A stretch of 61,369 nt of DNA from an uncultured Pelagibacteraceae bacterium (GTDB taxonomy: Bacteria > Pseudomonadota > Alphaproteobacteria > Pelagibacterales > Pelagibacteraceae). Position 1 is the stretch's first letter. Each line of letters starts with the position of its first letter. Position numbers and translations under genes: made by a program. The stretch is from NCBI GenBank assembly GCA_902593235.1, contig CACJHS010000004.1, forward strand, positions 1-61,369. The letters are read 5' to 3'. The notes beneath the pieces are model-generated. The model did no database searches. It was not told the DNA's origin and was given only the letters and a program-made list of their open reading frames with translations. Below are positions 9,792 to 23,886 of this stretch, one piece after another.

Positions 9792-10693
9792 AAACTGATC
9801 TAAAAGACTTAATTCCAGAATTTAGTAATAATTTAAAACTAGATTATGATTTAAAAAAAAAAAATTGGTTTAATATAGGTGGAAAAACAAAAGCTTTTTA
9901 CAAAGCAGATAGTTTAAAAGAATTAATTAAATTCCTCAAAAAAATTCAAAATAAAGAAAAGATATTTGTATTAGGAGCTGGCTCAAATACATTAATTACC
10001 GACAAACAATTTAACGGGGTTGTCATCAAACTCACCAATAATTTTAATAATATTTCATTATTAAATGAAGATATAGTTATAGCAGGTAGCGCAGTTACAG
10101 ATAAATCATTATCAGAATTTGCAATGGAAAATAGTTTAGGAGGCTTTGAATTTCTTTCATGTATTCCTGGTACAATAGGTGGTGGAATTAAAATGAATGC
10201 TGGTTGTTTTAAAAGAGAGTTCAAAGATATTTTAATTTCTATCCAAGTGCTGAATAAATCAGGACAAGTAATTACAATACCTACCAAAGATATAAATTTT
10301 AAATATAGAGATAGTGGATTATCAGATGATCTTATATTCTTAAGCGCATCATTTAAAGGATTTAAAAAAGATAAAGATATTATCAAACATGAAATACAGC
10401 TACTTAAGGAGAAAAAAGAAAAAGCTCAACCAACCAAAATTAAGACTAGTGGAAGCACTTTTAAAAATCCTGTGGGTCAATCAGATAAAAAAGTTTGGCA
10501 ATTAATTAAAGAGTCTGTTTCGCTTAAAAAATCTTTTGGAGACGCATGTATTTCTGAAAAACACTGTAATTTTTTTGTAAACAAGGGTAATGCTAAGTTT
10601 GAAGATATGAAAAACTTAATAGATTTTGTTTCAGATAGTGTTTTTAAAAAAACAGGAATTAAAATAGAAACAGAAATAAAAATATTAGAATAA
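9788..10693 (+). CDS. murB: UDP-N-acetylenolpyruvoylglucosamine reductase MurB
   Basis: FAD- and NADPH-dependent reductase giving UDP-MurNAc. FAD-binding elements GAGSNTLITD and SCIPGTIGGGIKMNAG are clear, as are the type II MurB segments YRDSGL and SGSTFKNP near the active-site Ser. Length is 301 residues. It sits between murC and ddl as in many alphaproteobacterial dcw clusters. Confidence 0.96.
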   Translation: MKTDLKDLIPEFSNNLKLDYDLKKKNWFNIGGKTKAFYKADSLKELIKFLKKIQNKEKIFVLGAGSNTLITDKQFNGVVIKLTNNFNNISLLNEDIVIAGSAVTDKSLSEFAMENSLGGFEFLSCIPGTIGGGIKMNAGCFKREFKDILISIQVLNKSGQVITIPTKDINFKYRDSGLSDDLIFLSASFKGFKKDKDIIKHEIQLLKEKKEKAQPTKIKTSGSTFKNPVGQSDKKVWQLIKESVSLKKSFGDACISEKHCNFFVNKGNAKFEDMKNLIDFVSDSVFKKTGIKIETEIKILE

Positions 10694-10694
10694 A

Positions 10695-11609
10695 TTGAAA
10701 AAAAAAGTACTTATATTGTCTGGAGGAATCTCTAAAGAGAGGTTAATCAGTCTTGATACAGGTTTGCAGGTTGCTAAAGAATTAAAAAAAAATGGTTATA
10801 AAGTTAAAATATCTGAACCAGATAATAATTTAGAAAAAAATATAAAAAATTTTAAACCCAACGTAATTTTTAATGCTCTGCATGGTCAATTCGGTGAAGA
10901 CGGATATATTCAAACTATTTTAGAACAATTTAATATTCCTTATACTCATTCAGGTATAATTCCATCGTCTATAGCTATGGATAAAGAAATTTCAAAAAAA
11001 ATATTTATTAAAAATAAAATAAAAACTCCTAAATTTTTTACCTTTTCTTATGATATTAAAGTTCTTAATTTAATTAAGAAAATAGAAAAAAAACTTGGTT
11101 TTCCAGTAGTAGTAAAACCCCTAAATGAAGGTTCAAGCGTAAATGTTTATATTTGTAACAAGAAAAATATAAATAAGATTTTAAATGGACTTAAAAATTA
11201 TAAAAAAATAATGATCGAAGAGTTTATTAGTGGCAGGGAAATACAAGTTGCAATAATGGGGAATACTAAGTTAGGAGCAATTGAGCTTAAACCAAAGAGA
11301 AAATTTTATGATTATAAAGCTAAATATAATTCTAGTGCAAAAACCGAACATATTATTCCTGTCAATTTATCGAAAAAAAAATTAAGTCAAATAATGAATA
11401 TGGCTCTAAAAGCACATAAAGTAATTGGTTGCAAAGGGGTTACAAGATCTGATTTTAAATATTATCAAGGAAAATTTTTTTTGTTGGAAATAAATACCCA
11501 ACCTGGGATGACAAAGCTATCTCTCGTTCCAGAAATAGCTGAGCATAAAGGCATAAACTTTCTAAAACTTATAGAATGGATATTAAAAGATGCATCAACA
11601 AAAAGGTAA
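10695..11609 (+). CDS. ddl: D-alanine--D-alanine ligase
   Basis: ATP-grasp ligase forming the D-Ala-D-Ala dipeptide used by the MurF half of the fused enzyme. Signatures are ALHGQFGEDG, the ATP-grasp loop PLNEGSSVNVY and the metal-binding EINTQPGMT. The start is TTG at 10695, one base after the murB stop. The N-terminus MKKKVLILSGG fits the family start with SKERLISL following, so a non-ATG start is the best reading. Length 304 residues. Confidence 0.95.
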   Translation: MKKKVLILSGGISKERLISLDTGLQVAKELKKNGYKVKISEPDNNLEKNIKNFKPNVIFNALHGQFGEDGYIQTILEQFNIPYTHSGIIPSSIAMDKEISKKIFIKNKIKTPKFFTFSYDIKVLNLIKKIEKKLGFPVVVKPLNEGSSVNVYICNKKNINKILNGLKNYKKIMIEEFISGREIQVAIMGNTKLGAIELKPKRKFYDYKAKYNSSAKTEHIIPVNLSKKKLSQIMNMALKAHKVIGCKGVTRSDFKYYQGKFFLLEINTQPGMTKLSLVPEIAEHKGINFLKLIEWILKDASTKR

Positions 11610-12261
11610 AAAAATTTTTATATACCTTTTTTTAATGACTTTGGTTGGATCAATCAATAACCTTGAATTAAATAATTATAAAATTTTTGAAATAAGAAAT
11701 ATAGATATTTCAGGTCTAACTAATTTAGAAAACTCAGAAATAAAAAAAAAAATAAAAAGTTTAAATTTAAAGAACATACTATTATTAAATAGATTTGAAT
11801 TATCTCAAATAATTGATTCTAATCCTCTAGTACAAAATTATGAGGTTATTAAAATTTATCCATCATCTATTGATATAAAAATTTTAAAAACAAAACTTTT
11901 AGCGAAATTAAATAAAGATGGAAAAACATTATTCTTAGGATCTAATGGAAAGTTATCTGAGTACAATTTTTCAAAAAAAAGTTTACCTTTTATATTTGGT
12001 AATCCTGACATTGATGATTTTTTGAATTTAAAAAATGAAATTGATGATTCAAAATTTTCTTATATAGAATTTAAAAATTTTTATTTTTTTCCTTCAGGTA
12101 GATGGGATTTGGAGCTTAAAAATAATATTCTAATTAAATTATCCGAAAATGAAATTAATGATTCTTTGGATTATGCATTTGATTTTATGAAAAATAATAA
12201 TATTGATAATTTTAAAGCAATAGATTTAAGAGTTAAAAATCAAATAATACTTAATGACTAA
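11590..12261 (+). CDS. ftsQ: Cell division protein FtsQ
   Basis: Bitopic divisome protein with a short cytoplasmic N-terminus, one membrane segment (about residues 8-22) and a POTRA domain, where FEIRNIDISGLTNLEN starts the typical fold and the segment NPLVQNYEVIKIYPSSIDI follows. It overlaps the end of ddl by 20 bases. At 223 residues it is shorter than typical FtsQ (about 270-300), mainly in the cytoplasmic and C-terminal tails. Assignment rests on the POTRA pattern and the ddl-ftsQ-ftsA order. Confidence 0.88.
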   Translation: MHQQKGKKIFIYLFLMTLVGSINNLELNNYKIFEIRNIDISGLTNLENSEIKKKIKSLNLKNILLLNRFELSQIIDSNPLVQNYEVIKIYPSSIDIKILKTKLLAKLNKDGKTLFLGSNGKLSEYNFSKKSLPFIFGNPDIDDFLNLKNEIDDSKFSYIEFKNFYFFPSGRWDLELKNNILIKLSENEINDSLDYAFDFMKNNNIDNFKAIDLRVKNQIILND

Positions 12262-12958
12262 AGAACTTGATCTTGATACATATCTAATTATCACTAATTA
12301 TAAATTTGTAATTTGTTTATTTAATAAAAAAAATTTTAAAAGTATATACATTCAAGAGTTTGAATTTAAAAATAACACTGGAGCTATAGATTTTAATTCT
12401 TTAAGTAAATTCCTTGAGAATAATATATTCAAAATTGAAAAATTAACTTCTAAGTTTATAAATAATATAATTGTAGTTATTGATATCAAAGAAATCAAAG
12501 ATCTAAATATAGGTATTAAAAAAAAAAATTATGTTGAAAATTTAAATTCTAAAAATTTAGAAATAATAATTTCAGAAGCCAAAGATTTGTTTAAAGAAAC
12601 TTACCTAGATCAAAAAATTATGCATATAATTATCCAAAATTATTTAATTAATGGAAAAAATTATTTGCAATTTCAAAAAAATTTGCAAGTCAATGATCTT
12701 GGATTAGAAATTAAATTTATATCGGTTTCTAATAAATTGTCCCATCAATTAGAAAAAGTTTTAGAAAAATATCAAATTAAAATTAGTAAATATATAAGTG
12801 GGAATTATGTAGAAAATTATTTTCAAGGTAAAAGGAATGAATTTCCAGTTATGGTTTATGAGATAATTAATGGAATAAATGAAAATGAGGTTATGTTAGT
12901 ACCCAAAAATACAACAAATAGGGGATTTTTTGAAAAGTTTTTTCAATTATTTAGCTAA
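12254..12958 (+). CDS. ftsA: Shortened FtsA-like protein (1C domain and membrane tail, no ATPase half)
   Basis: The 234-residue product lines up by eye with the first half of FtsA. Strands VYLAL/IIVVI, the E-x3-A helix (SEAKDLFKE at about 107-115), IMHIIIQNYLINGK at about 122-135 (FtsA: HVIPQEYxIDG) and LEIKFISVSNKLSHQLEKVL at about 151-170 match domain 1C. The chain then jumps to a tail whose last residues, GFFEKFFQLFS, resemble the amphipathic membrane-targeting helix of FtsA. The phosphate-binding loop DIGGGT and the 2A/2B actin-like domains of an FtsA of about 420 residues are absent. It overlaps ftsQ by 8 bases. FtsA ancestry is inferred from position and alignment by eye, and reduced function is likely. 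It could also be a distinct lineage-specific divisome linker. Confidence 0.68.
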   Translation: MTKELDLDTYLIITNYKFVICLFNKKNFKSIYIQEFEFKNNTGAIDFNSLSKFLENNIFKIEKLTSKFINNIIVVIDIKEIKDLNIGIKKKNYVENLNSKNLEIIISEAKDLFKETYLDQKIMHIIIQNYLINGKNYLQFQKNLQVNDLGLEIKFISVSNKLSHQLEKVLEKYQIKISKYISGNYVENYFQGKRNEFPVMVYEIINGINENEVMLVPKNTTNRGFFEKFFQLFS

Positions 12959-13022
12959 AACTGTTTTTTCTTGTAACATTTGTTGTTTTTTTAATATTCC
13001 TTGACCAATTTATAAAATCAGG

Positions 13023-13943
13023 GTGTCTTACTTAACTCAAAAAACAATAAAAAACCCAATTTCATTTAAAGGTATAGGCCTTCATACAGGTTTAACAGTT
13101 AGCGTCTGTATAAAGCCAGCTGGACCAGATACAGGAATAGTTTTTAAAAGAATAGATTTAAAAACAAATAATTTAGTTTATCCAAATTTTATGAACGTAA
13201 GTAATACTTCACTCAACACAACTATTACTAATGAATTTGGTGTAAAAGTTTCCACAATAGAACATTTGATGGGAGCTTTATTTGGCCTAGGTATAGATAA
13301 CGCAATTATCGAATTAAATAATGAAGAGGTTCCAATTCTTGATGGATCTGCAAAAGAATTTATTGAAAAAATAATCCCAGGAGGCTTTGAAATAAGTGAA
13401 GCTCCAATAAAAATAATTAAAATAAATAAAAAAGTTGAATTTAAAGATAAAGAAAGAACTATATCAATTCAGCCTTCAAAATTAAGTTTGGATATAGATT
13501 TTGAACTAAATTACAATAATCCAGTAATTGGAAATCAAAGAAATAAAATTAATGTATATGAAGATAATTTAGAGGAGATATTTAATTCAAGAACATTTTG
13601 TTTATTTGAAGACATTGAAGCAATTAAAAAAATTGGACTAGCTAAAGGTGGAAGTTTGGAAAACGCAGTTGTTGTTAAGGGCGATAAAATACTAAATGAC
13701 AATGGTTTAAGAAATGAAAAAGAATTTGTAAATCATAAAATCCTGGATTGTATTGGAGATTTATTTACCTCTGGCTATAGAATTGTTGGGAGTGTTTATT
13801 GTTCTAAAGGAGGACATTTCCTCACAAATGAGTTGTTAAGAAAAGTATTTAAAAATAGTGAAAATTTTTCAATAATTGAAATTAAAGAACGTAATTTACC
13901 TCATAATTTGATCAACAGAAGTTTTTTAAAATCAATAGCATAA
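13023..13943 (+). CDS. lpxC: UDP-3-O-acyl-N-acetylglucosamine deacetylase LpxC
   Basis: Zn-dependent committed step of lipid A synthesis. Motifs: STIEHLMGAL (metal His), the EVPILDGSA segment and HKILDCIGDL (second metal His and Asp). The start is GTG at 13023, giving MSYLTQKTIKNPISFKGIGLH, the usual N-terminal pattern (GxGLHTG). Length 306 residues is normal. The gene follows the FtsA-like gene after 64 bases, where ftsZ is normally found. Confidence 0.96.
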   Translation: MSYLTQKTIKNPISFKGIGLHTGLTVSVCIKPAGPDTGIVFKRIDLKTNNLVYPNFMNVSNTSLNTTITNEFGVKVSTIEHLMGALFGLGIDNAIIELNNEEVPILDGSAKEFIEKIIPGGFEISEAPIKIIKINKKVEFKDKERTISIQPSKLSLDIDFELNYNNPVIGNQRNKINVYEDNLEEIFNSRTFCLFEDIEAIKKIGLAKGGSLENAVVVKGDKILNDNGLRNEKEFVNHKILDCIGDLFTSGYRIVGSVYCSKGGHFLTNELLRKVFKNSENFSIIEIKERNLPHNLINRSFLKSIA

Positions 13944-13944
13944 A

Positions 13945-13983
13945 TTATATAGAACTTTCAAATTACCATTGAAAATTATATAA
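13945..13983. other. Imperfect inverted repeat between lpxC and bamD
   Basis: The short gap after lpxC holds TTATATA...TTTCAA facing TTGAAA...TATATAA with a 7-base loop and a small internal asymmetry. No T-tract follows, so it is not a classical terminator. It may be an mRNA-stabilising hairpin or chance pairing in AT-rich DNA. Confidence 0.3.
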
Positions 13984-13990
13984 ATATTTG

Positions 13991-18535
<4,545 letters not shown>

Positions 18536-18539
<4 letters not shown>

Positions 18540-19453
18540 TTAATTCTCTTTTGATATCTTATCCAACCAGGACTTCTTGTACCTTCCTCAATTTCAAAAT
18601 CTTGATTAAAATCAAATTCATCATCATTATTAATTTCTTCATCAAAGAAGGAGTTTTTTTCTAAATGTTTTTCTGGAAGTTCATCAACAAATCTTGAAGC
18701 CATGCTATCAATCCAATCTCCTTGATAAAATCTATTCATTGAAAAGGAAATTATAGCTTTTTTCTTTGCTCTTGTAATTCCTACATATGCTAACCTTCTT
18801 TCTTCTTCCAGGCCATTTTGACCTTTTTCTTCGATAGATTTTTGGTGTGGAAATAACCCTTCTTCCCATCCAGGCAAAAATACAACATCAAACTCTAAAC
18901 CTTTTGCGGCATGCATAGTCATCATGTTAATTTTTTCACCATCCCATTCTTGATCTATAGATGTTGCTAAAGAAACGTGTTCTAAAAAACTTTCTAGATT
19001 GTCAAATTCTTTCATTGCACTTAATAACTCTTTAATGTTTTCTAATCTATTTTCATTATCCAAGTCTTTTTTATTTTTAAGCATTGCTGAATATCCTGAT
19101 TCATCCAAAACAATTTGTAATAATTTTATATGATTTGATTTTTTTACAATTAGATCGTTTCTCCACTTCATCAAAGAATTGATAAATAAACTAAGACCAA
19201 TTTTAGCTTTTGGTTTAATTAAATTTTGTTCAAGCATTTTTATTGATGCTCTTTCTAAATTTAAATTATTTTCTTTAGCAAACTCATGAATATTTTTTAA
19301 AGTACTATCTCCTATTGATCTCTTAGGATTATTTACTATTCTTTCAAAAGCCAAGTCATCTTTTTCTTGATGAATCAATCTTAAATATGCAACACAATCT
19401 TTAATTTCAGCTCTTTCGTAAAATTTTGTACCACCCAATATTCTATAAGGCAT
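18536..19453 (-). pseudogene. UvrD/PcrA-family helicase, C-terminal fragment
   Basis: C-terminal half of a superfamily 1 DNA helicase (motifs IV-VI). Motif V (TMHAAKGLEFDVVFLPGWEEG) and motif VI (EEERRLAYVGITRAKK) are present. The first ATG of this frame is at 19453, but homology to the helicase family continues upstream in the same frame to about 19593 (segment NNIAILVRAIFQTREFEERF), where it should join the other fragment. Without the N-terminal ATPase half this piece alone cannot be an active helicase. It ends in an ATGA overlap with pepP. Confidence 0.85.
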
Positions 19454-19586
19454 ACCAATTTTAAGAAATCTTTCCTCAAATTCACGTGTTTGAAAAATGG
19501 CTCTAACTAAAATTGCAATATTATTATATGAGAACTTTTTTTTTATTTTTTTTTCAATTTCATCAGAAATCCCAATTGCTTCATCT

Positions 19587-20573
19587 TTACCATTTTTTAA
19601 AACAGTTTAATTGCACTGGATCACCTTCTTCCATTGTAGTAATCAATGTTTTCCCAACTCTATTTTGATTATTAGAAATAAGGTCTGAAGCAACAGATAA
19701 AATATTCTGAGAAGATCTATAATTTTGTTCTAATCTTATTACTTTTGTATTTTTATAAACTTGATCAAATTCTAAAAAATTTTTTATTTCCGCACCTCTC
19801 CAACTATAAATCGATTGATCATCATCCCCCACACAGCAAATATTTTTATTTTTTTCTGAAAGGAGTTTAAGCCATTTACTTTGAATAAAATTTGTATCTT
19901 GATATTCATCGACAAGAATATATTTAAAATTTTTTGAATATATTTGTCTAATGTCTAAATTAAATTCCAAAATTTTTACAGCATGCAATATAAGATCACC
20001 AAAGTCACAAGAGTTAAGGTCTGTTAATTTTTGTTGATAAATTTTATAGAGTGGAAGAATTGTTTTTTCATAAAGATCTTTTTTATTTATTATTACTTCA
20101 TTTGGATAAAATCCTTTATTTTTCCAACGATCAATTATTGCTAATATAAATCTAGGAGACAATTGTTTGATGTCAATATTTTCAGCCTTACAAATATTTT
20201 TAATAAGTCTGATCTGATCATCTGTATCAATAATAGTAAAATTAGAATTAAGGTTTGCAGCAGATGCATGTTTTCGCAATAATTTCGCACAAATCGAATG
20301 AAATGTGCCTAGCCATGAAAGTCCGACTGCAGTTGAGCCAAGTAGCTTACTCACTCTATTTTGCATTTCTTTGGCAGCTTTGTTTGTAAATGTGACCGCT
20401 AAGATCTGATTGGGAAAAGCTTTCTTTTTTTCTATTATATTTGCAATTCTGGATGTTAAAACTTTAGTTTTGCCAGATCCAGCCCCAGCAACAATTAAAA
20501 GTGGTCCCTCAAGGTGCAATACAGCTTCTTTTTGAGCTTCATTTAAATTATTTAAATAATCTCTGTTTATCAT
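19587..20573 (-). pseudogene. UvrD/PcrA-family helicase, N-terminal fragment (frameshifted)
   Basis: N-terminal half of a UvrD/PcrA-type 3'-5' helicase used in repair and replication restart. Q-motif region (LNEAQKEAV), Walker A AGAGSGKT at 29-36, motif II DEYQDTN, motif III GDDDQSIYSWRGA and LEQNYRSS are intact. The frame ends at 19587 after LNCFKKW, just past a run of six T/A pairs at 19593-19598. Removing one base from that run would give FKNGKDEAIGIS and join the downstream fragment. Either a real inactivating indel or a sequencing/assembly error in a homopolymer. Together the pieces would make a protein of about 680 residues. Confidence 0.85.
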
Positions 20574-20607
20574 TTAAAATAATACTTTATAAACTTTTTT
20601 AGTTCTT

Positions 20608-22071
20608 ATGAGTAAAACAAATTTTTTTGTAAAATATTTAAATAACATAAACAAATTCATTAATAGTCTTTTAGAAAAAAATTTAAACAAGATAAATTTA
20701 AAAAATCTTAGTTATTTAATTAAAAATAATAAAATTGTTTTAACTTTTGTCGCACTTTTTGTTATATTCATATCTTACTTACTATTACCTACTTTTTATA
20801 AACAGTCAGATATTTCAAAATTGCTTAACAATGAGCTTCAGAAAAAATTTGAACTTAATTTTAAATTTTCAAAAAATATAAAATATAATTTTTTTCCAAG
20901 ACCTCATTTTACAACAACTGATACAATTATTAACGATGAATTAACCGAAATTTCAAAAATTAAAAATTTTAAAATTTTTGTATCTTTTGATAACTTATTT
21001 TCATTTAAAAATATTCAAATTAAAGATTTGATTATTGAAAACGCTAATTTTAATTTAAATAAAAAAAATTATAATTTCAAAGATGGAAATTTAATTATTA
21101 AGAAAAGTAATGTTTTTTTTCGAAATTTAGAGAACGAAGTTTTGTTTATTAACAAAATTTTAAAAATGAAATATTTTTATGAATCTAAAGAACTTAAAAA
21201 TATCCTCTATTTAGACAACGAAATTTTTAATATTCCATTTTCAATAGAAACTTTTTTTAATGAAGATAAAAGTAAAATTTTTTCTGAAATAAATATTGAT
21301 TTAATAAAACTTAAAATTAAAAATGAGTTAAACCTTAATAAGGATGTAAGAACAGGAAAATCTGAATTTAACATAAATAAAATCAAATATTTCGCAGATT
21401 ATAAAATTGAAAAAAATTATTTTAATTTTCAAATCTCAAATAAAGTAGATCCACCAAATAAAAAATATGATGGAAAATTTAATTTTAAACCTTTTTATGC
21501 AAGTTTAGAAGGTGATACAGCTGAAATAAACTTAAGTTATATTTTTGGCACCAATGCTATTATTTCAGAGCTTTTGAAGACAGAAATATTCAATAATAAA
21601 AATATAGATTTTAAATTAAATATAAATGCGGATAGTGTTTACGATAATTCAAATTTTAGAAATATTAATTTAAGATCTAAAATTCAGGATGGTCTGATTG
21701 ATACAGATAAGACAAAATTTGAGTGGAGAGACTTTGCAACATTTGAATTATTAGAAAGCTTAATTTTCGTAAGAGATGGAGAATTGGTTTTAGATGGAAA
21801 ACTAAAGATAAATATTAACAACTATAATGAAATTTATAAATTTCTATTAACACCAAAAAATTACAGAAATGAAATAAATCAAATTGATTTAAATTTTACT
21901 TATAATTTTGATCAAAAAATAGCTGAATTAAAAGATATTAAAGTTGATAACAAAATTGATCTAAATGTTAATAAAATTTTAAACAATGTAATTTTAAAAA
22001 AAGATGATCTTCAAAATAAAATATATTTTAAGAACTTATTGAATCAAGCAATTAAGAATTATTTTGGATAG
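20608..22071 (+). CDS. AsmA-like membrane-anchored periplasmic protein
   Basis: Not confidently recognised. The 487 residues have one transmembrane helix at about 46-64 ([18 protein letters not shown]) followed by a long, beta-rich, Asn/Lys-rich extracytoplasmic domain. The pattern after the helix (short helix, strand with [14 protein letters not shown], then [13 protein letters not shown]) resembles the N-terminus of AsmA/TamB-type lipid-transfer proteins, where the sequence after the anchor runs through repeated amphipathic strands. A role in outer membrane lipid homeostasis is inferred only from that resemblance. It diverges from the helicase gene across 34 bases and converges on fumC with a 13-base overlap. 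Confidence 0.6.
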   Translation: MSKTNFFVKYLNNINKFINSLLEKNLNKINLKNLSYLIKNNKIVLTFVALFVIFISYLLLPTFYKQSDISKLLNNELQKKFELNFKFSKNIKYNFFPRPHFTTTDTIINDELTEISKIKNFKIFVSFDNLFSFKNIQIKDLIIENANFNLNKKNYNFKDGNLIIKKSNVFFRNLENEVLFINKILKMKYFYESKELKNILYLDNEIFNIPFSIETFFNEDKSKIFSEINIDLIKLKIKNELNLNKDVRTGKSEFNINKIKYFADYKIEKNYFNFQISNKVDPPNKKYDGKFNFKPFYASLEGDTAEINLSYIFGTNAIISELLKTEIFNNKNIDFKLNINADSVYDNSNFRNINLRSKIQDGLIDTDKTKFEWRDFATFELLESLIFVRDGELVLDGKLKININNYNEIYKFLLTPKNYRNEINQIDLNFTYNFDQKIAELKDIKVDNKIDLNVNKILNNVILKKDDLQNKIYFKNLLNQAIKNYFG

Positions 22072-23447
22072 ATCATTTTTTTAGGATCGACTATTTTGTT
22101 ATAATTTTTCTCGTCTATTAATCCTGTTTTTAAAGTTTCGTGTTTAAGAGTAGTATTATTTTTTAATGCGGTTTTTGCAATTTTAGCAGCGTTATCATAT
22201 CCAATATGAGGAGCTAGTGCAGTTACCAACATCAGAGAATTATCTAAATGTTCTTGAATTTTCTTTCTATTAGCCTTTATTCCTTTAACACAATATTGAG
22301 CAAAATTTTTTGTACTGTCTGCGATCAAATCTATTGATTGCAAGATGTTATGAGCAATCAAAGGTTTAAAAACATTTAGCTCAAAATGTCCATGAGATCC
22401 TGCCATAGTTATTCCATTGTGGTTTCCAATAACTTTGACACAAACCATTGTTACAGCTTCACATTGTGTAGGATTTACTTTCCCTGGCATTATAGATGAG
22501 CCTGGTTCATTTTCAGGTAAGATTAATTCTCCATATCCAGCTCTAGGACCAGAACCTAAAAATCTTATATCATTTGAAATTTTCATCAGGGCAACCGCAC
22601 ATGTATTTAGAGTGCCTGAAAAATTTACTATTGCATCATGAGCAGCAAGTTCAGCAAATTTATTTGGAGCAGGTTTAAATTTTATTTTTGTGAATTTCGC
22701 AATCTCTTTAACAATTTTTTTGTCAAAATTTTTTTTTGAATTTATTCCAGTGCCAACGGCTGTACCACCTTGCGCAAGGAATAATATTTCTTTTAAAGCA
22801 TATTCTATTCTTTCAATACTTTTTTTAACTTGAAAATGATATCCAGAAAATTCCTGTCCAAGAGATAACGGGGTTGCATCTTGAAGATGTGTTCTTCCAA
22901 TTTTTACTATATTTTTAAATTCATTAGATTTTCTTTTTAACTCTTTTTCTAAAATTTTTAAGCTTGGTAGCATTTTGCTTAAAGATTCTTTTGCTACAGA
23001 AATATGCATTGCAGTTGGAAAAACATCATTAGTAGATTGTGATTTATTTACGTGATCGTTTGGATGAATAGGTTTTTTTGTTCCTTTTTTTCCACCTAAA
23101 ATTTCTATTGCTCTGTTAGCAATGACTTCGTTTACATTCATATTTGTTTGTGTACCAGAACCTGTTTGCCAGACTTTTAAAGGAAAGTTTTCATCTAATT
23201 TACCTTTAATTACCTCGTCTGATGCTTTGATTATTGCTTTAGAAATTCTACCATCAATTAATTTATCTTTAGCATGCACCAAAGCAGCTGATCTTTTAAT
23301 TATAGCTATCGATTTAATGATTGAAATATTTACTAAAATTTTTCCAATATTGAAAAATTTATTAGATCTTTGAGTAGATGCACCCCAATATTTATCATTT
23401 GGTACATTTATACTTCCAATACTGTCAAATTCTTTTCTTAATTTCAT
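22059..23447 (-). CDS. fumC: Class II fumarate hydratase
   Basis: Fe-independent TCA cycle enzyme interconverting fumarate and malate. Superfamily signature [16 protein letters not shown] is present, as are [13 protein letters not shown] and the active-site region [16 protein letters not shown] ([14 protein letters not shown]). Length 462 residues fits FumC. It is divergent from the MazG-like gene and its 3' end overlaps the AsmA-like gene. Confidence 0.96.
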   Translation of the reverse strand: MKLRKEFDSIGSINVPNDKYWGASTQRSNKFFNIGKILVNISIIKSIAIIKRSAALVHAKDKLIDGRISKAIIKASDEVIKGKLDENFPLKVWQTGSGTQTNMNVNEVIANRAIEILGGKKGTKKPIHPNDHVNKSQSTNDVFPTAMHISVAKESLSKMLPSLKILEKELKRKSNEFKNIVKIGRTHLQDATPLSLGQEFSGYHFQVKKSIERIEYALKEILFLAQGGTAVGTGINSKKNFDKKIVKEIAKFTKIKFKPAPNKFAELAAHDAIVNFSGTLNTCAVALMKISNDIRFLGSGPRAGYGELILPENEPGSSIMPGKVNPTQCEAVTMVCVKVIGNHNGITMAGSHGHFELNVFKPLIAHNILQSIDLIADSTKNFAQYCVKGIKANRKKIQEHLDNSLMLVTALAPHIGYDNAAKIAKTALKNNTTLKHETLKTGLIDEKNYNKIVDPKKMIYPK

Positions 23448-23514
23448 TGATTAATTTTTAAGTAACAAATAATTATTAACATACAATAAATTTTTAAAAA
23501 CATACAGGAGCATT

Positions 23515-23886
23515 ATGTCGAATTTTAGTAAAGTTGGCGCTTTCATGAAAACTTTTGGTCAGGAAGTTAAAACTAAACCATCATTTAGCACTGATAAAAT
23601 AAATAAATTAAGAATAGATCTAATTAAAGAGGAATTAGAAGAGCTTACAGAAGCCATGAATAACAAAGATTTGTTGGAGGTAGCTGATGCGCTAACAGAT
23701 ATATTATATGTTACTTATGGAGCAGGACACGCATTTGGAATTGATCTAGATAAATGTTTTGATGAAGTCCAAAATTCAAATATGAGCAAGTTAGACGAAA
23801 ATGGTAAACCTATTTATAATGATTCTGGAAAAGTCATGAAAGGTCCAAACTATTTTAAACCTGACTTATCTAAATTCGTAAATTAG
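23515..23886 (+). CDS. MazG-like / phosphoribosyl-ATP pyrophosphohydrolase-like NTP-PPase
   Basis: Small all-alpha nucleotide pyrophosphohydrolase of 123 residues. The Mg-binding pattern E-E-x-x-E ... E-x-x-D is visible as KEELEELTEAM and EVADALTDILYV. The C-terminal third (KLDENGKPIYNDSGKV) is typical of the stand-alone PRA-PH-like group. Substrate is unknown: house-cleaning of non-canonical dNTPs or a histidine-pathway-like reaction are both possible. A clear Shine-Dalgarno AGGAG lies 5 bases before the ATG. It converges on nadC with a 4-base overlap. Confidence 0.78.
   Translation: MSNFSKVGAFMKTFGQEVKTKPSFSTDKINKLRIDLIKEELEELTEAMNNKDLLEVADALTDILYVTYGAGHAFGIDLDKCFDEVQNSNMSKLDENGKPIYNDSGKVMKGPNYFKPDLSKFVN

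Noticed and set aside
19587..19602. Programmed -1 frameshift in the helicase gene
   Set aside because: The required shift is +1 and the local codons do not form a standard slippery heptamer. An indel or sequencing error is simpler.
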